64,000 nt of DNA from Pseudomonas sp. ACN8 (GTDB lineage: Bacteria > Pseudomonadota > Gammaproteobacteria > Pseudomonadales > Pseudomonadaceae). The notes beneath the pieces were generated by a model that saw nothing but the letters and a program-made list of their open reading frames with translations, was not told where the DNA came from and made no database searches. This document shows positions 52,318 through 61,253 of the stretch, one piece after another. Location: contig NZ_MRCS01000014.1 in assembly GCF_002303925.1 (NCBI RefSeq), positions 62,001 through 126,000 of the forward strand, given 5' to 3'. The translations under genes were made by a program, and so were the position numbers. The first letter of the stretch is position 1. Every line of letters starts with the position of its first letter.

Positions 52318-54126
52318 TCAGCCTTCGATCTCGATCAGGATCTCGCCCGGGTTCACCCGGTCGCCCTTGGCCACGTGAATGGCGGTGACTTTGCCGGCGA
52401 TGGCAGCCTGGACTTCGGTTTCCATCTTCATCGCTTCGGTGATCAACACAGCCTGGCCGGCCTTGACGGTGTCGCCCTCCTTGACCAGCAAATCGACGAT
52501 GTTGCCCGGCATGGTGGTGCTGACGTGACCCGGAGCAGAGGCTTGCTTGCGCTTGCTGCTACCGCCGCCGACGAATTCGTTGAGCGGTTCGAAGACCACT
52601 TCTTCCGGCATGCCGTCGATGGACAGGTAGAAGTGACGCTTGCCTTCGGCCTTGACGCCGACGCCGGTGATGTCGACCCGGTAGGTTTCGCCGTGAACGT
52701 CGATGACGAACTCGGTTGGCACACCTTCCCCACCAACAGACGCGACGCCGCCGGCTTCAGGAATCGGCAACAGTACTTCAGGTGTCAGGGTGCCCGCAGC
52801 GCGCTCTTCGAGGAACTTGCGGCCGATGTCCGGGAACATGGCGAAGGTCAGCACGTCTTCTTCGGACTTGGCCAGTGCGCCGATGTCGGCACGCAGCTTG
52901 GCCATTTCCGGCTTGAGCAAATCGGCCGGGCGAACGTCGATCACTTCTTCGCTGCCAATGGCCTGGCGACGCAGTTGTTCGTTCACGGTACCCGGCGCCT
53001 TGCCGTAGCCGCCTTGCAGGTACAGCTTCACTTCGTTGGTGATGGTCTTGTAGCGCTCGCCGGCCAGCACGTTGAAGAACGCCTGGGTGCCGACGATCTG
53101 CGAAGTCGGGGTCACCAGCGGCGGGAAGCCGAGGTCTTCACGAACACGCGGGATTTCGGCCAGCACTTCGCTCATGCGGTTGAGTGCGCCCTGCTCTTTC
53201 AACTGGTTGGCCAGGTTGGAAATCATCCCGCCCGGTACCTGGTTGACTTGAACACGGGTGTCAACGGCGGTGAATTCGCTTTCGAACTGGTGGTACTTCT
53301 TGCGCACGGCGTAGAAGTACAGTCCGATCTCTTGCAGCAGTTCCAGGTTCAGGCCGGTGTCGAACTCGCTGCCTTTCAGGGCGGCGACCATCGACTCGGT
53401 ACCCGGATGGCTGGTGCCGGAGGCGAAGCTGGAGATTGCGGTGTCGATGTGGTCGGCACCGTTTTCGATCGCCTTGAGCTGGCACATCGCAGCCAGGCCA
53501 GCAGTGTCGTGGGAGTGGATGAACACTGGCAGCGACTGCTCGGCTTTCAATGCCCGGACCAGTTCGCCGGTGGCGTACGGGGTCAGCAGGCCGGCCATGT
53601 CCTTGATCGCCACCGAGTCGCAGCCCATGGCCTCCATTTGCTTGGCCTGGTTCACGAAGGCCTCGATGGTGTGCACCGGGCTGGTGGTGTAGGCGATGGT
53701 GCCTTGGGCATGTTTGCCGGCAGCTTTCACCGCTTCGATGGCCACGCGCAGGTTACGCACGTCGTTCATGGCGTCGAAGATGCGGAACACGTCGATGCCG
53801 TTGACCGCGGCCTTGGCGACGAAAGCTTTGACCACGTCGTCGCTGTAGTGGCGGTAGCCCAGCAGGTTCTGGCCGCGCAGCAGCATCTGCAGGCGGGTGT
53901 TAGGCAGCGCGGCGCGCAACTGGCGCAGGCGCTCCCACGGGTCTTCTTTCAGGAAACGTACGCAGGCGTCAAACGTCGCGCCGCCCCAGCATTCCAGCGA
54001 CCAGTAGCCGACTTTGTCGAGCTTGTCGCAGATCGGCAGCATGTCTTCGGTGCGCATGCGGGTGGCGAGCAGCGATTGGTGGGCGTCGCGCAGGATGGTA
54101 TCGGTAACGAAGATCTTCTTGCTCAT
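52318..54126 (-). CDS. oadA: Pyruvate carboxylase subunit B (carboxyltransferase and biotin carrier; OadA-like)
   Basis: A 602-residue protein with a TIM-barrel carboxyltransferase domain (FVTDTILRDAHQSLLATRMRT, metal site in HSHDTAGLAAM), a connecting domain, and a C-terminal biotin carrier with the biotinylated Lys in ITEAMKMETEV. With the pycA product it forms two-subunit pyruvate carboxylase, which makes oxaloacetate from pyruvate. Pseudomonas usually carries it as a pair, and there is no sodium-pump subunit gene, so it is not oxaloacetate decarboxylase despite the OadA name. ATG 54126 is chosen. Confidence 0.92.
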   Translation of the reverse strand: MSKKIFVTDTILRDAHQSLLATRMRTEDMLPICDKLDKVGYWSLECWGGATFDACVRFLKEDPWERLRQLRAALPNTRLQMLLRGQNLLGYRHYSDDVVKAFVAKAAVNGIDVFRIFDAMNDVRNLRVAIEAVKAAGKHAQGTIAYTTSPVHTIEAFVNQAKQMEAMGCDSVAIKDMAGLLTPYATGELVRALKAEQSLPVFIHSHDTAGLAAMCQLKAIENGADHIDTAISSFASGTSHPGTESMVAALKGSEFDTGLNLELLQEIGLYFYAVRKKYHQFESEFTAVDTRVQVNQVPGGMISNLANQLKEQGALNRMSEVLAEIPRVREDLGFPPLVTPTSQIVGTQAFFNVLAGERYKTITNEVKLYLQGGYGKAPGTVNEQLRRQAIGSEEVIDVRPADLLKPEMAKLRADIGALAKSEEDVLTFAMFPDIGRKFLEERAAGTLTPEVLLPIPEAGGVASVGGEGVPTEFVIDVHGETYRVDITGVGVKAEGKRHFYLSIDGMPEEVVFEPLNEFVGGGSSKRKQASAPGHVSTTMPGNIVDLLVKEGDTVKAGQAVLITEAMKMETEVQAAIAGKVTAIHVAKGDRVNPGEILIEIEG

Positions 54127-54137
54127 TCTTATATTCC

Positions 54138-55553
54138 TCACAGGCCTGCGTGGGCGGCGATGGCGGCGGCGATGGCCAGGGCCAGCTCTTCGGGTTTGCG
54201 CTTGATCGAGTAGTTGGTCAGTTCAGGGTGGCTTTCAACGAAGCTGGTGTTGAACTGGCCGCTACGGAATTCCGGGTTACGCAGGATTTCCTGGTAGTAC
54301 GCGGCGGTGGTCTTGACCCCTTGCAGACGCATGTCGTCCAGGGCTCGCAAACCACGGTCCATCGCCTCTTCCCAGGTCAGCGCCCACACCACCAGTTTCA
54401 GGCACATGGAGTCGTAGTACGGCGGGATGGTGTAACCGGTGTAGATCGCCGTGTCGGTACGTACGCCGGGGCCGCCGGGTGCGTAGTAACGGGTGATCTT
54501 GCCGAAGCTCGGCAGGAAGTTGTTTTTCGGGTCTTCGGCGTTGATCCGGAACTGCAACGCGAAACCGCGGTGCTGGATGTCTTCCTGTTTCACCGAAAGC
54601 GGCAGGCCGGACGCGATGCGGATCTGCTCACGCACGATGTCGATGCCGGTGATTTCTTCGGTGATGGTGTGTTCCACCTGCACCCGGGTGTTCATCTCCA
54701 TGAAGTACACCTCGCCCTCGGCGAGCAGGAACTCCACGGTCCCGGCGTTCTCGTATCCCACGGCCTTGGCTGCGCGCACCGACAGGTCGCCGATGTAGGC
54801 GCGCTGTTCCGGGGTCAGTTGCGGGCTCGGAGCGATCTCGATCAGCTTCTGGTTGCGACGCTGGATCGAGCAGTCACGCTCGAACAGGTGCACCACGTTG
54901 CCGAAGCTGTCGCCGAGGATCTGCGCTTCGATATGCTTCGGGTTGACGATGCATTTTTCCAGGAACACTTCCGCCGAACCGAACGCCTTGGTGGCTTCGG
55001 AAATCACTCGCGGGAAAGCCTGTTCAAGTTCTTCACGGCTGTTGCAGCGACGAATGCCGCGGCCGCCGCCACCGGAAGTGGCCTTGAGCATCACCGGGTA
55101 ACCGATGCGATCGCCTTCGGTCAGGGCTTCTTCGATGCCCGACACGTTGCCTTCGGTGCCCGGGGTCACCGGTACGCCGGCCTTGATCATGCTGCGGCGA
55201 GCTTCGGTCTTGTCGCCCATGCGGCGAATGACTTCAGCCGAAGGGCCGATGAATTTGATCCCGCGTTCGGCGCAGATCTCCGCCAGCTCGGCGTTTTCCG
55301 AAAGGAAGCCATAGCCGGGGTGCAGTGCATCGCAACCGGTTTCCACAGCCAGGTTCACCAGCTTGCGCGGGTTCAGGTAGCCGGCCAGTGGCTCGGCACC
55401 AATGCTGTGGGCCTCGTCCGCACGCTTGACGTGCAAGGCATGACGGTCGGCATCGGAATAGATCGCGACCGAGCGAATGCCCATTTCGGCGCAGGCACGT
55501 ACGATTCGTACGGCAATCTCACCACGGTTGGCGATCAGGATCTTTGTTATCAC
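54138..55553 (-). CDS. pycA: Pyruvate carboxylase subunit A (biotin carboxylase)
   Basis: A 471-residue ATP-grasp biotin carboxylase. The start MITKILIANRGEIAVRIVRA (GTG at 55553) is the family N-terminus, chosen over a far-upstream in-frame codon. KATSGGGGRGIR is the glycine-rich ATP loop, and EMNTRVQVEHTITEEITG holds the catalytic Glu/Arg/Glu region. It carboxylates the biotin on the partner subunit, whose gene follows after 11 bases. It is divergent from its LysR regulator. Confidence 0.93.
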   Translation of the reverse strand: MITKILIANRGEIAVRIVRACAEMGIRSVAIYSDADRHALHVKRADEAHSIGAEPLAGYLNPRKLVNLAVETGCDALHPGYGFLSENAELAEICAERGIKFIGPSAEVIRRMGDKTEARRSMIKAGVPVTPGTEGNVSGIEEALTEGDRIGYPVMLKATSGGGGRGIRRCNSREELEQAFPRVISEATKAFGSAEVFLEKCIVNPKHIEAQILGDSFGNVVHLFERDCSIQRRNQKLIEIAPSPQLTPEQRAYIGDLSVRAAKAVGYENAGTVEFLLAEGEVYFMEMNTRVQVEHTITEEITGIDIVREQIRIASGLPLSVKQEDIQHRGFALQFRINAEDPKNNFLPSFGKITRYYAPGGPGVRTDTAIYTGYTIPPYYDSMCLKLVVWALTWEEAMDRGLRALDDMRLQGVKTTAAYYQEILRNPEFRSGQFNTSFVESHPELTNYSIKRKPEELALAIAAAIAAHAGL

Positions 55554-55691
55554 TTGGAGTTTCCCTTGAGCCGGTGGTACCCACGACCTGCTAGACCCAG
55601 GTCGACGCGTGACCAAATGTTTCAATTTGGTCGCAGGTCCACACTAGCGCCCACAAGGGATTAACAAAAATGAATAAAAATTGGGTCGTGC

Positions 55692-55707
55692 ATAAGTAAA
55701 GACTTAT
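55692..55707 (+). promoter_or_regulatory. Perfect palindrome, likely PycR operator
   Basis: ATAAGT-AAAG-ACTTAT between pycA and the LysR gene, with T-N11-A form. It lies 38 bases before the regulator start. Confidence 0.6.
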
Positions 55708-55744
55708 AGTTGATTCACCAGCCAGCGACGAAAGCGACCAGATA

Positions 55745-56707
55745 ATGCGTAAGTCATTGATGCGTATGACTTTGCGGCAATTGCAGATCTTCAACGAGGT
55801 CTGTGATTTGCGCTCCTACAGTCGCGCGGCCGAGGAAATGTCGCTCACACAACCTGCCGTCAGCCTACAGATTCGTCAACTTGAAGAGCTGATTGGCCAG
55901 CCTTTGTTCGATTACGTCGGCAAAAAACTCTACATGACCGAGGCGGCTGAAGCGTTACAGCGGGCCAGTCGGGATATTTTCGGGCGCCTGGAAAACCTCG
56001 ATATGCAGCTGTCGGATATGCAGGGCTCGTTGCAGGGGCAACTGAAACTGGCGATTGAATCCAGCGCCAAATACTTCGTGCCGCATCTGTTTGCCGCGTT
56101 CAAACGCCAGCACCCGGAAGTGAACCTGCAACTGACGGTGGTCAATCGCGGTCAGGTCATTCGGCGTCTATCAGACAACCGCGACGATCTGGTGATCATG
56201 TCCATGGTGCCTCAGGACATGGGCCTGGAATTCCTGCCGTTCCTGAACAACCCGATCGTCGCCGTGGCGCCACCGGATCACCCGCTGTGTCATATGGGGC
56301 CGTTGCGCTTGCAGGATCTCGAGCCCTACACACTGCTGTTGCGTGAACCGGGCTCAGGGACGCGGCTGGCGTGCGAAGAATACTTCAAAGAGAAACGCGT
56401 GCACTTCAACCAGACCCAGGAGGTCTCGTCTGCCGAGGCTCAGCGAGAATGCGTACTGGCAGGCCTGGGCGTTGCGCTGTTGACGCGCCACGCCCTGAGC
56501 CTTGAGCTGGCAACCGGTGGGCTGATCGAGCTACCGGTCGAAGAGCTGCCACTGTTTCGCAGTTGGTGCCTGGTGCAGGCCAAGGCGAAACGCCTGTCAC
56601 CGGTGGCTCACGCCTTCCTGGCGTTTATCCGTAGCGAACGGCTTCAGATCAGCGCGCTGGTTGAGCGTTTCGACGGGACGCCGAGGGAGATGCCTGCCAG
56701 AAGTTGA
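55745..56707 (+). CDS. pycR: LysR-family regulator of pyruvate carboxylase (PycR-like)
   Basis: A 320-residue LysR regulator with an N-terminal winged helix (LRQLQIFNEVCDLRSYSRAAEEMSLTQPAVSLQIRQLEEL, split over residues 10-48) and an effector domain. It is divergent from pycA with a palindrome in between. The P. aeruginosa gene at the same position is named PycR and controls pycA (from memory). Its 3' end overlaps a small minus-strand gene by 59 bases. Confidence 0.9.
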   Translation: MRKSLMRMTLRQLQIFNEVCDLRSYSRAAEEMSLTQPAVSLQIRQLEELIGQPLFDYVGKKLYMTEAAEALQRASRDIFGRLENLDMQLSDMQGSLQGQLKLAIESSAKYFVPHLFAAFKRQHPEVNLQLTVVNRGQVIRRLSDNRDDLVIMSMVPQDMGLEFLPFLNNPIVAVAPPDHPLCHMGPLRLQDLEPYTLLLREPGSGTRLACEEYFKEKRVHFNQTQEVSSAEAQRECVLAGLGVALLTRHALSLELATGGLIELPVEELPLFRSWCLVQAKAKRLSPVAHAFLAFIRSERLQISALVERFDGTPREMPARS

Positions 56708-56858
56708 GTTCCAACTCCGGAAAGTCGCCAATTTCGGCCAGAAGCTGACGGCGTTCGCAGCGATCTTCGATGGCGCGGCGGAATTCCATGCGGCGCTGAT
56801 CTTCTTGCTGACGACGGGTTTTGACAGCGCTGTTGCGTTCTTCGTAGGGCATGGCCAT
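56649..56858 (-). CDS. Small conserved-looking basic/acidic protein
   Basis: A 69-residue protein, MAMPYEERNSAVKTRRQQED and onward, highly charged and helical, ending FPELELNFWQASPSASRRNA. A GGGAG site lies 7 bases before the ATG, and the composition is protein-like, unlike the opposite-strand frame it overlaps for the last 59 bases (the end of pycR). No family is recognised with confidence. There is no signal peptide or membrane helix. Confidence 0.6.
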   Translation of the reverse strand: MAMPYEERNSAVKTRRQQEDQRRMEFRRAIEDRCERRQLLAEIGDFPELELNFWQASPSASRRNAQPAR

Positions 56859-56967
56859 TTCGAGTCTCCCAAGGCGAGTACGGGAGTTTCAAGATAGGCG
56901 CGAGGGATGACGGTTTGGCGGCTTGGGTGTTACAGACTGATGAAAATTGCGCTGTATTCGAGACCGC

Positions 56968-57032
56968 CATCGCGAGCAAGCTCGCTCCCACAGGAGATTG
57001 CGGTCAAAGGTGGGAGCGAGCCTGCTCGCGAT
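56968..57032 (+). repeat. REP inverted pair 11
   Basis: REP copies 56968-56993 and 57010-57032 are inverted with a 16-base spacer, between the small protein and the RpiR gene. Confidence 0.88.
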
Positions 57033-57059
57033 TAAGGTCGGAACGACCTTACGACGACG

Positions 57060-57926
57060 TCAGTCGTCCAGCGCTTTCACCGACTTGGGTGACAACCGCA
57101 AGCTGCGCAGGCTGCGCTTGACGCTCTTGAGGTGGTTGACCAGGCTCGGGCCACGGGCCATGGCCACGCCCATCGCCAGCACGTCGATCACCACCAGGTG
57201 AGCGATGCGCGAAGTCAGCGGCGTATAGATCTCAGTGTCTTCATGCACATCGATCGCCAGATTGACCGTAGACAGCTCGGCCAATGGCGTCTGGCTCGGG
57301 CACAGGGTGATCAACGAGGCGCCGCTTTCGCGCACCAGGTTGGCGGTGATCAGCAGGTCCTTGGAACGCCCGGACTGGGAAATGCAGATCGCCACGTCGG
57401 TTGGCTTGAGCGTCACGGCCGACATCGCCTGCATGTGCGGGTCGGAATACGCCGCAGCGGTGAGCAGCAAGCGGAAGAATTTGTGCTGGGCGTCCGCCGC
57501 GACCGCACCCGAGGCACCGAAACCGTAGAACTCGACGCGCTGGGCCTGGGACATCAGCGTCACCGCCCGCTGCAATTCCAGCGGATCGAGCTTCTCGCGA
57601 ACCTCCATCAGGGTATGCAGGGTGGTGTCGAAGATTTTCAGGCTGTAGTCGGCGACCGAATCGTCTTCGTGAATCGCAAACTGGCCGAAACTCGCACCTG
57701 CCGCCAGGCTCTGGGCCAGCTTCAGCTTCAGGTCCTGAAAGCCGGAACAACCGATGGCACGGCAAAACCGCACGATGGTCGGTTCACTGATGCCCACGCT
57801 GTGGGCCAGGTCGGCCATGGAACTGTGCATCACGGCCGCAGGATCAAGCAGCACGTGGTCGGCGACCTTGAGCTCCGACTTGCGTAACAGGTGGCGAGAC
57901 TGGGCGATGTGTTGCAGCAGATTCAA
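57060..57926 (-). CDS. RpiR-family regulator, HexR-like
   Basis: A 288-residue regulator with an N-terminal RpiR helix-turn-helix (ADLAHSVGISEPTIVRFCRAIG) and a C-terminal SIS sugar-phosphate isomerase domain (FYGFGASGAVAADAQHKFF, ICISQSGRSKDLL). The start is TTG 57926; no in-frame ATG or GTG lies just upstream. HexR-like proteins sense 2-keto-3-deoxy-6-phosphogluconate and repress sugar-catabolic genes. A near-perfect HexR-type site lies 48 bases upstream. In P. putida and P. aeruginosa the equivalent gene is next to a zwf gene (from memory), which is missing here. Confidence 0.9.
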   Translation of the reverse strand: MNLLQHIAQSRHLLRKSELKVADHVLLDPAAVMHSSMADLAHSVGISEPTIVRFCRAIGCSGFQDLKLKLAQSLAAGASFGQFAIHEDDSVADYSLKIFDTTLHTLMEVREKLDPLELQRAVTLMSQAQRVEFYGFGASGAVAADAQHKFFRLLLTAAAYSDPHMQAMSAVTLKPTDVAICISQSGRSKDLLITANLVRESGASLITLCPSQTPLAELSTVNLAIDVHEDTEIYTPLTSRIAHLVVIDVLAMGVAMARGPSLVNHLKSVKRSLRSLRLSPKSVKALDD

Positions 57927-57973
57927 AGGGCTGGACTCTTTGTTATTGGCAGGTGCCGGGGATGTAGCACGCT

Positions 57974-57988
57974 TGTAGTTATACTACA
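57974..57988 (-). promoter_or_regulatory. HexR-type operator
   Basis: TGTAGT-TAT-ACTACA, a perfect 15-base inverted repeat matching the HexR pattern TGTARTNNNNNYTACA. It is placed before the RpiR gene and suggests autoregulation; no divergent target gene remains. Confidence 0.7.
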
Positions 57989-58126
57989 TGAATTGGCTTT
58001 TTGCCTGCTCAATGCGTTACCGAATCCCTCGATTTCAGGTGCCCGCGCTTCATGTAGCACCCATGGCGCCTGTCCAGGTGCGCCGAGTGCGCGTTTTAAT
58101 GGACAAAAGCGCCTTGCGTATCCTTG

Positions 58127-60997
58127 TCAGCTTGCGGCTTGCGCGTGCAGCAAACCGGCCAACGTCTCGGCCTCGACCGGGCGGCTGATCAAATAACCCT
58201 GTACTTCATCGCAGCGTTCGGCTTTCAGGAACTCAAGCTGTTCTTCCCGCTCCACCCCTTCCGCCACGACCTTCAGCTTCAGGCCGTGAGCCATGGCAAT
58301 GATGGCCCGGGTAATCGCCGCATCCTCGGTACCCTCTCCCAACCCGCGAATAAAGGCCTGATCAATCTTCACGTAATCCACCGGGATCCTCTTGAGATAG
58401 CTCAGAGATGAGTAACCGGTGCCAAAATCGTCAATGGCCAGTTTCACCCCGAGATCACGCAACTGCTGGAAGGTTGCGATGATGTGTTCGACGCTGTCCA
58501 GCAACTGGCTTTCGGTGAGTTCCAGCTCCAGCAGTTGCGGCGCCAGCCCGGTCTCTTCCAGCACCTGCCGCACCAGGCTGACCAATTTGCCCTGGCGCAA
58601 TTGATGCACCGACAGGTTGACCGACACCCGAATCGCTTCCAACCCCTGCCGCTGCCACTCACAGGCTTGCCAGCAAGCCTGACGCAACACGAACTCACCG
58701 ATCGGGCCGATCAATCCGGTTTCTTCAGCCAGGCCGATGAAATCCCCCGGCGGCACACGGCCCATGGTCGGATGATCCCAACGCACCAAGGCTTCGGCGG
58801 CGTTCAACCGGCCAGTGGCCAGGCACAGTTTCGGTTGGTAAAACACCTTCAGTTGTTTGTCTTCGATGGCTTTGCGCAAGTGGTTTTCCAGCTGCAAACG
58901 CTCCAGCGTGCTGGCTTGCAAGCTATCGGTGTAAAACTGGAAATTATCGCCACCCAGGTGCTTGGCGTGCTGCATGGCCATGTTCGACTGACTGACCAGT
59001 GCCGATGTTTCCCGAGCGCTGTCCGGCAACAGGCTGATGCCCATCGATGCGCTGACCACCAGCTCATGTTCGTCAATGGTCACCGGCAGGCGCAACTTGT
59101 TCGCCAGGCGAGTTGCCACCCGGGCCAGGCTCGACAGGTTGCCGTAGGCGTTGAACAGCACGGCAAACTCATCACCGGAAAGGCGCGCGATGGTGTCTGC
59201 TTCAGGCAACGCATTCACCAGTCGCCGGGCCATTTTCTGCAACAGTTGGTCGGCGACTTCATGTCCCAGGCTGTCGTTGAGTTGCTTGAACCGATCGAGA
59301 TTGATGTGCAGCAACGCCAGGCTGCGATAACCGCCCTGTCGCACTCGTTGATGAGCCTCGTTGAGTCGTTCGCGAAACATCGCGCGGTTGGCCAGACCGG
59401 TAAGCTCGTCGTAATGGGTCAGATAGCGCATGCGCTCTTCGGATTCTCGGCGGGCTGAGAGATCAGCGAAGAAGCCCACAATATGGCTTACATTTCCCCG
59501 GGTATCGCGCACGGCATTCAGTTGCAGCCATTGTGGATACATCTCGCCGTTCTTGCGGGTCTCCACCAATTCGCCCTGCCAGCTGCCTTGCTGCTCCAGC
59601 GCCTGATGTATTGCGGCGTAATGCCGACGCGCATCACGACTGCATGGCAACTCAACGACATTGCGCCCGATCATGTCGTCGATGTCATAGCCGGTCACCC
59701 GACTGAAGGCTTGATTGATCGCGATCAGGACGTAGTTCGGATCGAAAATCACGATCCCTTCGCTGGCCGCCTCGAACACGGTCGCCGCCAGTTGCCGCTG
59801 CTCTTCCAGGCCTTTGCTCGCGCTGATATCGCGGCGAGTGCCGACCATGCGAATCACCCGGCCGTTGTCGGCACGCTCGACTGCCCGCCCGCGGTCCTCG
59901 ATCCAGACCCAGTGGCCGTCGCCATGCCGCACGCGATACTCGATTTGATAGTCCTCGGTGCGACCCTTCAAATGCTCGACCAGCGCCCTTTTCAGCGCAG
60001 GAAGATCCTCGGGATGAAGGCGCGGTTTGAGGTGGCGCAATAATGCCGTGACCTGCTCCGGCTCCAGGCCGAACAATTCCTGAATCTGCGTGTGATGGAC
60101 TTCGTCGGTTTGCAGATTCCAGTCCCACAACCCCAACTCGCTGGCCTTCAATGCCAGCGCCAGACGCGCTTCACTCTTGCTCAGTGCCTGGTTGGCGGCA
60201 TCCAGTTCCAGGCTGCGCTGAGCGACTCGGTTTTCCAGGTCGACCTGGATCTCTCGCAAATCGTCCTCGGCACGTCGGCGCTGTTCTATTTCCTTGGCCA
60301 GCTTCTGATTGAGCTGGTCACTGCAGCTTTGCGCCTGTTGCAGATGCTCGATCAGCGCCTGGTTCTGAAAGCGTCGCATCAAGCCCCGGTCGATCAATCG
60401 ATTGACTTGCCAGGCGACCACGCTCAATGCACCGAGCAGGATCAGCCCGAACCAGCCCCAACCTTGCTGCTGCTCGTCAGCCACCCAAAACATATAGGCG
60501 ATGGCCGGCAACAGACAGGGCAAGGTGAATGACAGAAAGGCCGGCAAGCTGACTGCATAAGCCACACTGGCCGAGAGCGCCGCAGCACCGATGAGGCCGA
60601 AGACCCAGGCTTGCTGAATGAAATTATCGGCGGGAACCAGGGCGATGCCGGCACCCGCCAGGGTCAGACCGGTGAGGCCGGAGCCCAGCAAAAACATCCG
60701 TCGCCAAATGGGATGGGCCTGACGGTTGGGAATGGCCGAATCGAAGGCGGCGACCTGAATCACCCGCAATGCCACCAAAGACAACAACCACACCAGCCAG
60801 ACACTGACCAGAAAATAGCGCTGCGGGCTCCAGAGCAAACCGGCACAGACCAGGCCATTGATCAGCATGAACAACGTGGGCAGCAACGAGCCTTGATACA
60901 ACAGGCGCGTGCGTTCGACCGCCATTTCCATGGCGTACTTTTTACGGATCACCCGGGGTTCCACAGTGGGGCCCGACAGGTCGAAGCTGAGGGTCAT
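58127..60997 (-). CDS. Membrane-bound PAS-GGDEF-EAL protein (c-di-GMP turnover)
   Basis: A 956-residue signalling protein. The N-terminal 180 residues hold several membrane helices; a coiled coil (about 190-255) leads to two PAS domains with PAC motifs (WVWIEDRGRAV; VSHIVGFFADLS), a GGDEF domain and an EAL domain. The GGDEF motif reads SGDEF (LSGDEFAVLF), which often keeps activity; the EAL domain is intact (AEALVRWDHP, DDFGTGYSSLSYLKRIPVDYVKI). It may make, degrade or both for c-di-GMP. ATG 60997 is given; other starts upstream are possible. Confidence 0.93.
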   Translation of the reverse strand: MTLSFDLSGPTVEPRVIRKKYAMEMAVERTRLLYQGSLLPTLFMLINGLVCAGLLWSPQRYFLVSVWLVWLLSLVALRVIQVAAFDSAIPNRQAHPIWRRMFLLGSGLTGLTLAGAGIALVPADNFIQQAWVFGLIGAAALSASVAYAVSLPAFLSFTLPCLLPAIAYMFWVADEQQQGWGWFGLILLGALSVVAWQVNRLIDRGLMRRFQNQALIEHLQQAQSCSDQLNQKLAKEIEQRRRAEDDLREIQVDLENRVAQRSLELDAANQALSKSEARLALALKASELGLWDWNLQTDEVHHTQIQELFGLEPEQVTALLRHLKPRLHPEDLPALKRALVEHLKGRTEDYQIEYRVRHGDGHWVWIEDRGRAVERADNGRVIRMVGTRRDISASKGLEEQRQLAATVFEAASEGIVIFDPNYVLIAINQAFSRVTGYDIDDMIGRNVVELPCSRDARRHYAAIHQALEQQGSWQGELVETRKNGEMYPQWLQLNAVRDTRGNVSHIVGFFADLSARRESEERMRYLTHYDELTGLANRAMFRERLNEAHQRVRQGGYRSLALLHINLDRFKQLNDSLGHEVADQLLQKMARRLVNALPEADTIARLSGDEFAVLFNAYGNLSSLARVATRLANKLRLPVTIDEHELVVSASMGISLLPDSARETSALVSQSNMAMQHAKHLGGDNFQFYTDSLQASTLERLQLENHLRKAIEDKQLKVFYQPKLCLATGRLNAAEALVRWDHPTMGRVPPGDFIGLAEETGLIGPIGEFVLRQACWQACEWQRQGLEAIRVSVNLSVHQLRQGKLVSLVRQVLEETGLAPQLLELELTESQLLDSVEHIIATFQQLRDLGVKLAIDDFGTGYSSLSYLKRIPVDYVKIDQAFIRGLGEGTEDAAITRAIIAMAHGLKLKVVAEGVEREEQLEFLKAERCDEVQGYLISRPVEAETLAGLLHAQAAS

Positions 60998-61253
60998 AGG
61001 CGATGTTCTTGTTCTTATAATGATGAGCATGTGCCCGAAACTGCTCGGAGCATACACAAGCAATTGCCCGGACCAAACTGCTGCTGATCAATAAATCGCC
61101 AAATTTTTCGGCTGCCGATGTCACTGAAAATGCTCAAGGCATGCCCTGCCAACGCCTGCAGCCGATGACTGACCGGTCGTCCTTCGCATAACTTTCATCG
61201 GTTAAAGCGAAGCGGGGTTTGCCCGGTGTGTCGCGGCCCCCTAGAATGCCCCG

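Noticed and set aside
52318..54126. Sodium-pumping oxaloacetate decarboxylase alpha subunit
   Set aside because: No beta or gamma subunit gene is adjacent and the partner is a biotin carboxylase; it is a pyruvate carboxylase subunit.
57989..58126. Remnant of a zwf gene
   Set aside because: No stretch resembling glucose-6-phosphate dehydrogenase was seen in the gap; the gene seems entirely absent.
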